Positions 61,334-64,000 of a DNA stretch of 64,000 nt are shown here, piece after piece. Both the position numbers and the translations under genes were made by a program. Each line of letters starts with the position of its first letter. Positions within the stretch are counted from its first letter, which is position 1. The stretch is taken from positions 2,046,001 to 2,110,000 of the forward strand of contig NZ_CP151632.1 of the NCBI RefSeq assembly GCF_040144835.1, in the 5' to 3' direction. The DNA comes from Microbacterium sp. LWS13-1.2. Lineage in GTDB: Bacteria > Actinomycetota > Actinomycetes > Actinomycetales > Microbacteriaceae. Under the pieces are notes generated by a model, which had not been told where the DNA came from, did not search any database, and saw nothing but the letters and a program-made list of their open reading frames with translations.

Positions 61334-62704
61334 ATGGCGGCATCTGGATCGAGCGACGACGCACGACCCGACGACGCACGGCCCGACGACGCACGACCTG
61401 ACGACACACGACCCGACGACGCACGACCCGAGGACGACCTCATCCCGCACCCGGCCGATGCGATCTACGCCGACGGTCCCAGCACCGCCGAGCTCGACCT
61501 CGCCGAGGTGGAGATCGAGGAGACGATCCCGACCGCCGACGCGGCCCCGCCTGCCGGGCCGCCCGAGGCCGACGCACCCGACCCGGCCGAGGCTGCGAAG
61601 CCCGACGACGTGATCCGCGAGCCCGACGACGTCGAGGCCGACACGGCCGACGGCGAGACCGGCTACGCGCGCCGCGTCGATCCGGCGGGACGGACGCGTC
61701 CCTTGGAGACTGCGGGTGAGCGCCCCTCACCCAAGGCAGCCCTCGTCTACAACCCGATCAAGGTCGATGCCGACACCCTGCGCGAGACCGTCACCCGGCT
61801 CTCGGCGGACGCCGGGTGGGCCGGGCCCCTGTTCTACGAGACCACGGTCGACGACCTCGGCGACGACGTGACCCGTCAGGCACTCGACGAGGGCGTCGAC
61901 ACCGTCCTCGTGGCCGGCGGCGACGGCACCGTGCGCGCCGTGTCGGAGGCGATGAGCGGCAGCGGCGTTCCTCTCGCGATCGTGCCCAGCGGCACCGGCA
62001 ACCTGCTCGCCCGCAATCTGCGGCTGCCGCTGACGGAGCCGGATGCGATGGTGCGCGCCGTCTTCGATGGCGACAGGCTCGCCATGGACGTCGGCTGGAC
62101 CGAGCTGAGCCGTCCCGACGGGACGACCGCCGAGCACGCCTTCGTGGTGATGGGCGGCATCGGCCTGGATGCCGCGATGATCGCCAACACCAACCCGCAG
62201 CTGAAGAAGACCGTCGGCTGGGTGGCATACGTTGACGGGGCGGCGCGCGCGCTGCCGTACGCGAAGCCGTTCCGCGTCGTCTACGAGCTGCCCGGACACC
62301 GGCTGCACTCCTCGCGCGTGCAGAGCGTGCTGTTCGCGAACTGCGGGAGGCTCCCCGCGGGACTCGACCTCATCCCCGAGGCCTCCATCGCCGACGGCGC
62401 GCTCGACATCGTCATCTTCCAGCCCAAGGGGCCGTTCGGCTGGCTGTTCGTCTGGCGCCGCGTGGCGTGGGACAACAGCTTCCTCCGTCGCTTCCGCACC
62501 GGCCGCCGCGTGCTGTCGCTGCGCACCAAGGACAACGCCGTGATCTACTCCCGCGGCGCGGGGATCGAGCTGGCGACACACGAGCCGCGGCCCGTGCAGC
62601 TCGACGGCGACGAGTTCGGCGAGGCCCTCTCGGTGAAGACCCGCGTCGCCCCCGCCGCACTCCTGGTCGTGGTGCCCAAGGGCCACGACACCGACGGTCT
62701 CTGA
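61334..62704 (+). CDS. diacylglycerol-kinase-family lipid kinase with repetitive acidic N-terminus
   Basis: A 456-residue protein. Residues 1-130 are low-complexity and acidic, including five copies of a DARPD-type pentapeptide. The catalytic domain follows: ALVYNPIKVD, the nucleotide loop VLVAGGDGTVRAVSEAMSGS and IVPSGTGNLLARNLRLPL, typical of DgkB/YegS/sphingosine-kinase-like lipid kinases. ATG 61334 is chosen because TACTCT, eight bases upstream, looks like a -10 box, so the message may be leaderless; an upstream ATG at 61295 is less likely. Confidence 0.9.
   Translation: MAASGSSDDARPDDARPDDARPDDTRPDDARPEDDLIPHPADAIYADGPSTAELDLAEVEIEETIPTADAAPPAGPPEADAPDPAEAAKPDDVIREPDDVEADTADGETGYARRVDPAGRTRPLETAGERPSPKAALVYNPIKVDADTLRETVTRLSADAGWAGPLFYETTVDDLGDDVTRQALDEGVDTVLVAGGDGTVRAVSEAMSGSGVPLAIVPSGTGNLLARNLRLPLTEPDAMVRAVFDGDRLAMDVGWTELSRPDGTTAEHAFVVMGGIGLDAAMIANTNPQLKKTVGWVAYVDGAARALPYAKPFRVVYELPGHRLHSSRVQSVLFANCGRLPAGLDLIPEASIADGALDIVIFQPKGPFGWLFVWRRVAWDNSFLRRFRTGRRVLSLRTKDNAVIYSRGAGIELATHEPRPVQLDGDEFGEALSVKTRVAPAALLVVVPKGHDTDGL
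61355..61429 (+). repeat. five 15-bp tandem repeats in the lipid kinase 5' end
   Basis: GACGACGCACGACCC repeats five times with few substitutions (units start at 61355, 61370, 61385, 61400 and 61415), coding for D-D-A/T-R-P. Such a run can change length by slippage without breaking the frame. Confidence 0.9.
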
Positions 62705-62711
62705 CGGGAGC

Positions 62712-63638
62712 TCAGCCCTTCACGGCGCCGCCCATGCCGGCGCTGTTGAGGAACACCCGCTGGAACAGCAGGAAGAGCAGGATCGGGATCACGGTCGAGA
62801 TCGCGAGCGCGGCGAGGAAGACGTCGAGCTCGATGAACTGCTGCAGCTGCGGCAGCCGCACGGACAGCGGCTGCAATGCCGGGTCCTTGAGGACGAGCAT
62901 CGGCCAGAGGAAGTCCTTCCATGCGGCGATGACCGCGAAGACCGAGACGACCCCGAGGATCGGCCGCGACATCGGAAGAACCACCGACCAGAACAGGCGG
63001 TAGGGGCCCGCGCCGTCCATGCGCGCCGCCTCGAAGACCTCGCGGGGGAGCGAATCGAAGAACCGCATGACGAGCAGCACGTTGAACGCGTTCGCGCCCG
63101 CGGGAAGCCACACCGCCCAGAACGTGTTGATGAGCGACTGGCCGAGCAGCGGCGGCTGCACGATCGTCAGGTACAGCGGGACGAGCAGCACGATGCTCGG
63201 CACGAACAGCGTGGCCAGGACCGCCCCCACGACGACCTTGCCGTACCGCGGACGCAGCACCGACAGCGCGTAGCCGGCCGTGGTCGCCACGAGTATCTGC
63301 ACCAGCCAGACGCCCAGCGCGATGATCACCGTATTGCCGAAGTACTTGTCGATCTCGACGCGATTCCAGGCCTCGACGAGGTTCGCCCAGTCCATGCCGT
63401 TGGGCCAGAGCGCGAGCGGCTGGCGCAGCGTGTCCTGCGTCGGCGTGACAGCCGACTTCGCCAGCCACAGGATCGGTCCGAGTCCCACGACGACGAGCGA
63501 CACCAGCAGCACCGCGTGAGTGACGCGCGTCGTCGCGCGGACGCGCCCGCGGCGCCAATCGGCGGACGAGAGGATGCCGCGATCGGCGTCGTCTTCGCGC
63601 GGACGGCGGCGCGCGACGGCGGCGTCGACCCGGCTCAC
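62712..63638 (-). CDS. carbohydrate ABC transporter permease (MalG-like)
   Basis: A 308-residue inner-membrane permease with six predicted helices and the EAA loop EAARMDGAGPYRLFWSVVLP that docks the ATPase. It is of the CUT1 sugar-uptake group (MalG side), with a 30-residue basic N-terminus. The GTG start at 63638 overlaps the stop of the partner permease (GTGA). The sugar is not deducible; binding protein and ATPase genes are outside the window. Confidence 0.92.
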   Translation of the reverse strand: MSRVDAAVARRRPREDDADRGILSSADWRRGRVRATTRVTHAVLLVSLVVVGLGPILWLAKSAVTPTQDTLRQPLALWPNGMDWANLVEAWNRVEIDKYFGNTVIIALGVWLVQILVATTAGYALSVLRPRYGKVVVGAVLATLFVPSIVLLVPLYLTIVQPPLLGQSLINTFWAVWLPAGANAFNVLLVMRFFDSLPREVFEAARMDGAGPYRLFWSVVLPMSRPILGVVSVFAVIAAWKDFLWPMLVLKDPALQPLSVRLPQLQQFIELDVFLAALAISTVIPILLFLLFQRVFLNSAGMGGAVKG

Positions 63639-64000
63639 GACGTGCTCCAGCTCTTGGTGAGGCGGAAGTAGACCGCGGAGAAGATCGCGAGCACCACGGC
63701 GAGCATGGTACTGAGCGCCGTCGCGGCACCGTAATCGCCGCCCAGACTGTTCTGGAACGCGTACTTGTAGATGAGCATCAGCACCGTCATGGTCGAGTTC
63801 GCCGGACCGCCGGCGGTCAGCAGGAAGGGCTCGAGGAACACCTGCGCCGTCCCGATGATCTGGAGGATGAAGGTGACCAGCAGCACGCCGCGCAGCTGAG
63901 GCACGGTGACGTGCCACACCTTGCGCCACACTCCGGCGCCGTCGACCTCGGCCGCGTCGTAGAGCTCTGGGGCGACGCCGATGAGCGCGGCGAGGTAGAT
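63635..64000 (-). CDS. carbohydrate ABC transporter permease (MalF-like), C-terminal part
   Basis: The gene runs off the right edge. The visible 120 residues contain the EAA loop (AALIGVAPELYDAAEVDGAG and WRKVWHVTVPQL) and the last helices (VFLEPFLLTAGGPANSTMTV, a MalF-type hallmark). It pairs with the permease at 62712. Confidence 0.9.
   Translation of the reverse strand: MYLAALIGVAPELYDAAEVDGAGVWRKVWHVTVPQLRGVLLVTFILQIIGTAQVFLEPFLLTAGGPANSTMTVLMLIYKYAFQNSLGGDYGAATALSTMLAVVLAIFSAVYFRLTKSWSTS

Noticed and set aside
61355..61429. Tandem repeats considered as a CRISPR or regulatory array
   Set aside because: They are contiguous 15-bp units in frame inside a coding region, without spacers.

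Overview
The window is high-GC actinobacterial DNA, most likely from a Microbacterium or a close relative in the Microbacteriaceae. The basis is the dense, overlapping gene packing, the GC-rich third positions, and a palindromic dispersed repeat (58919-59022) of a kind I associate with that genus. Assignments rest on reading the translations by eye; no database search was run.

Left edge (1-5.2 kb): the tail of phosphoenolpyruvate synthase, then a minus-strand methylcitrate operon (FCD-type gntR, prpD, prpB, prpC) that burns propionyl-CoA. The operon ends in a decayed thiolase gene that still shows the N-terminal block and the C-terminal TMCIGGSQA-like motif, in different frames.

Catabolic island (5.2-32.3 kb): a cytochrome P450 of the CYP124/125/142 type, two small ferredoxins, a ferredoxin reductase, a zinc alcohol dehydrogenase and two aldehyde dehydrogenases. 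With them are a fused double CaiB-type CoA-transferase, enoyl-CoA hydratases, a MaoC hydratase, several SDRs, an OB-fold/zinc-ribbon protein with a cysteine-less thiolase-fold partner, four MFS transporters, an MBL-fold hydrolase and several GntR/TetR regulators. The likely flow is: import, terminal hydroxylation of a methyl-branched (possibly terpenoid) substrate, oxidation to the acid, CoA transfer, then beta-oxidation resembling the peroxisomal MFE-2/SCP-x route. Propionyl-CoA would go to the prp operon. A GTATAC palindrome recurs in nearly every control region from 5.1 to 29.9 kb, which suggests one shared regulon. An HtaA-type (heme-binding) domain protein lies between the MaoC and ferredoxin genes.

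Scar zone (32.3-37.8 kb): fragments of an LLM flavin monooxygenase, a class III aminotransferase, a GntR gene, an MFS transporter and an SDR, mixed with intact paralogues of the island's TetR and GntR regulators.

Redox and regulator genes (37.8-44.9 kb): an LLM-flavin-monooxygenase/FAD-oxidase fusion, an AzoR-type reductase and its HxlR regulator; an SDR with TetR; and a TetR with a CrtC/AttH-like lipocalin protein.

Mobile RNA-repair and defence segment (45-55.1 kb): integrase debris, two IS481-like elements with frameshifted transposases, an Abi_2 (HEPN) gene and a hen1-pnkp RNA-repair operon, ending at tRNA-Ser(GCU).

Right edge (55.2-64 kb): ordinary chromosome: a DUF2278 protein, two LytR-CpsA-Psr proteins, tRNA-Ser(UGA), a HAD phosphatase, serS, a diacylglycerol-kinase-like lipid kinase and sugar ABC permeases.
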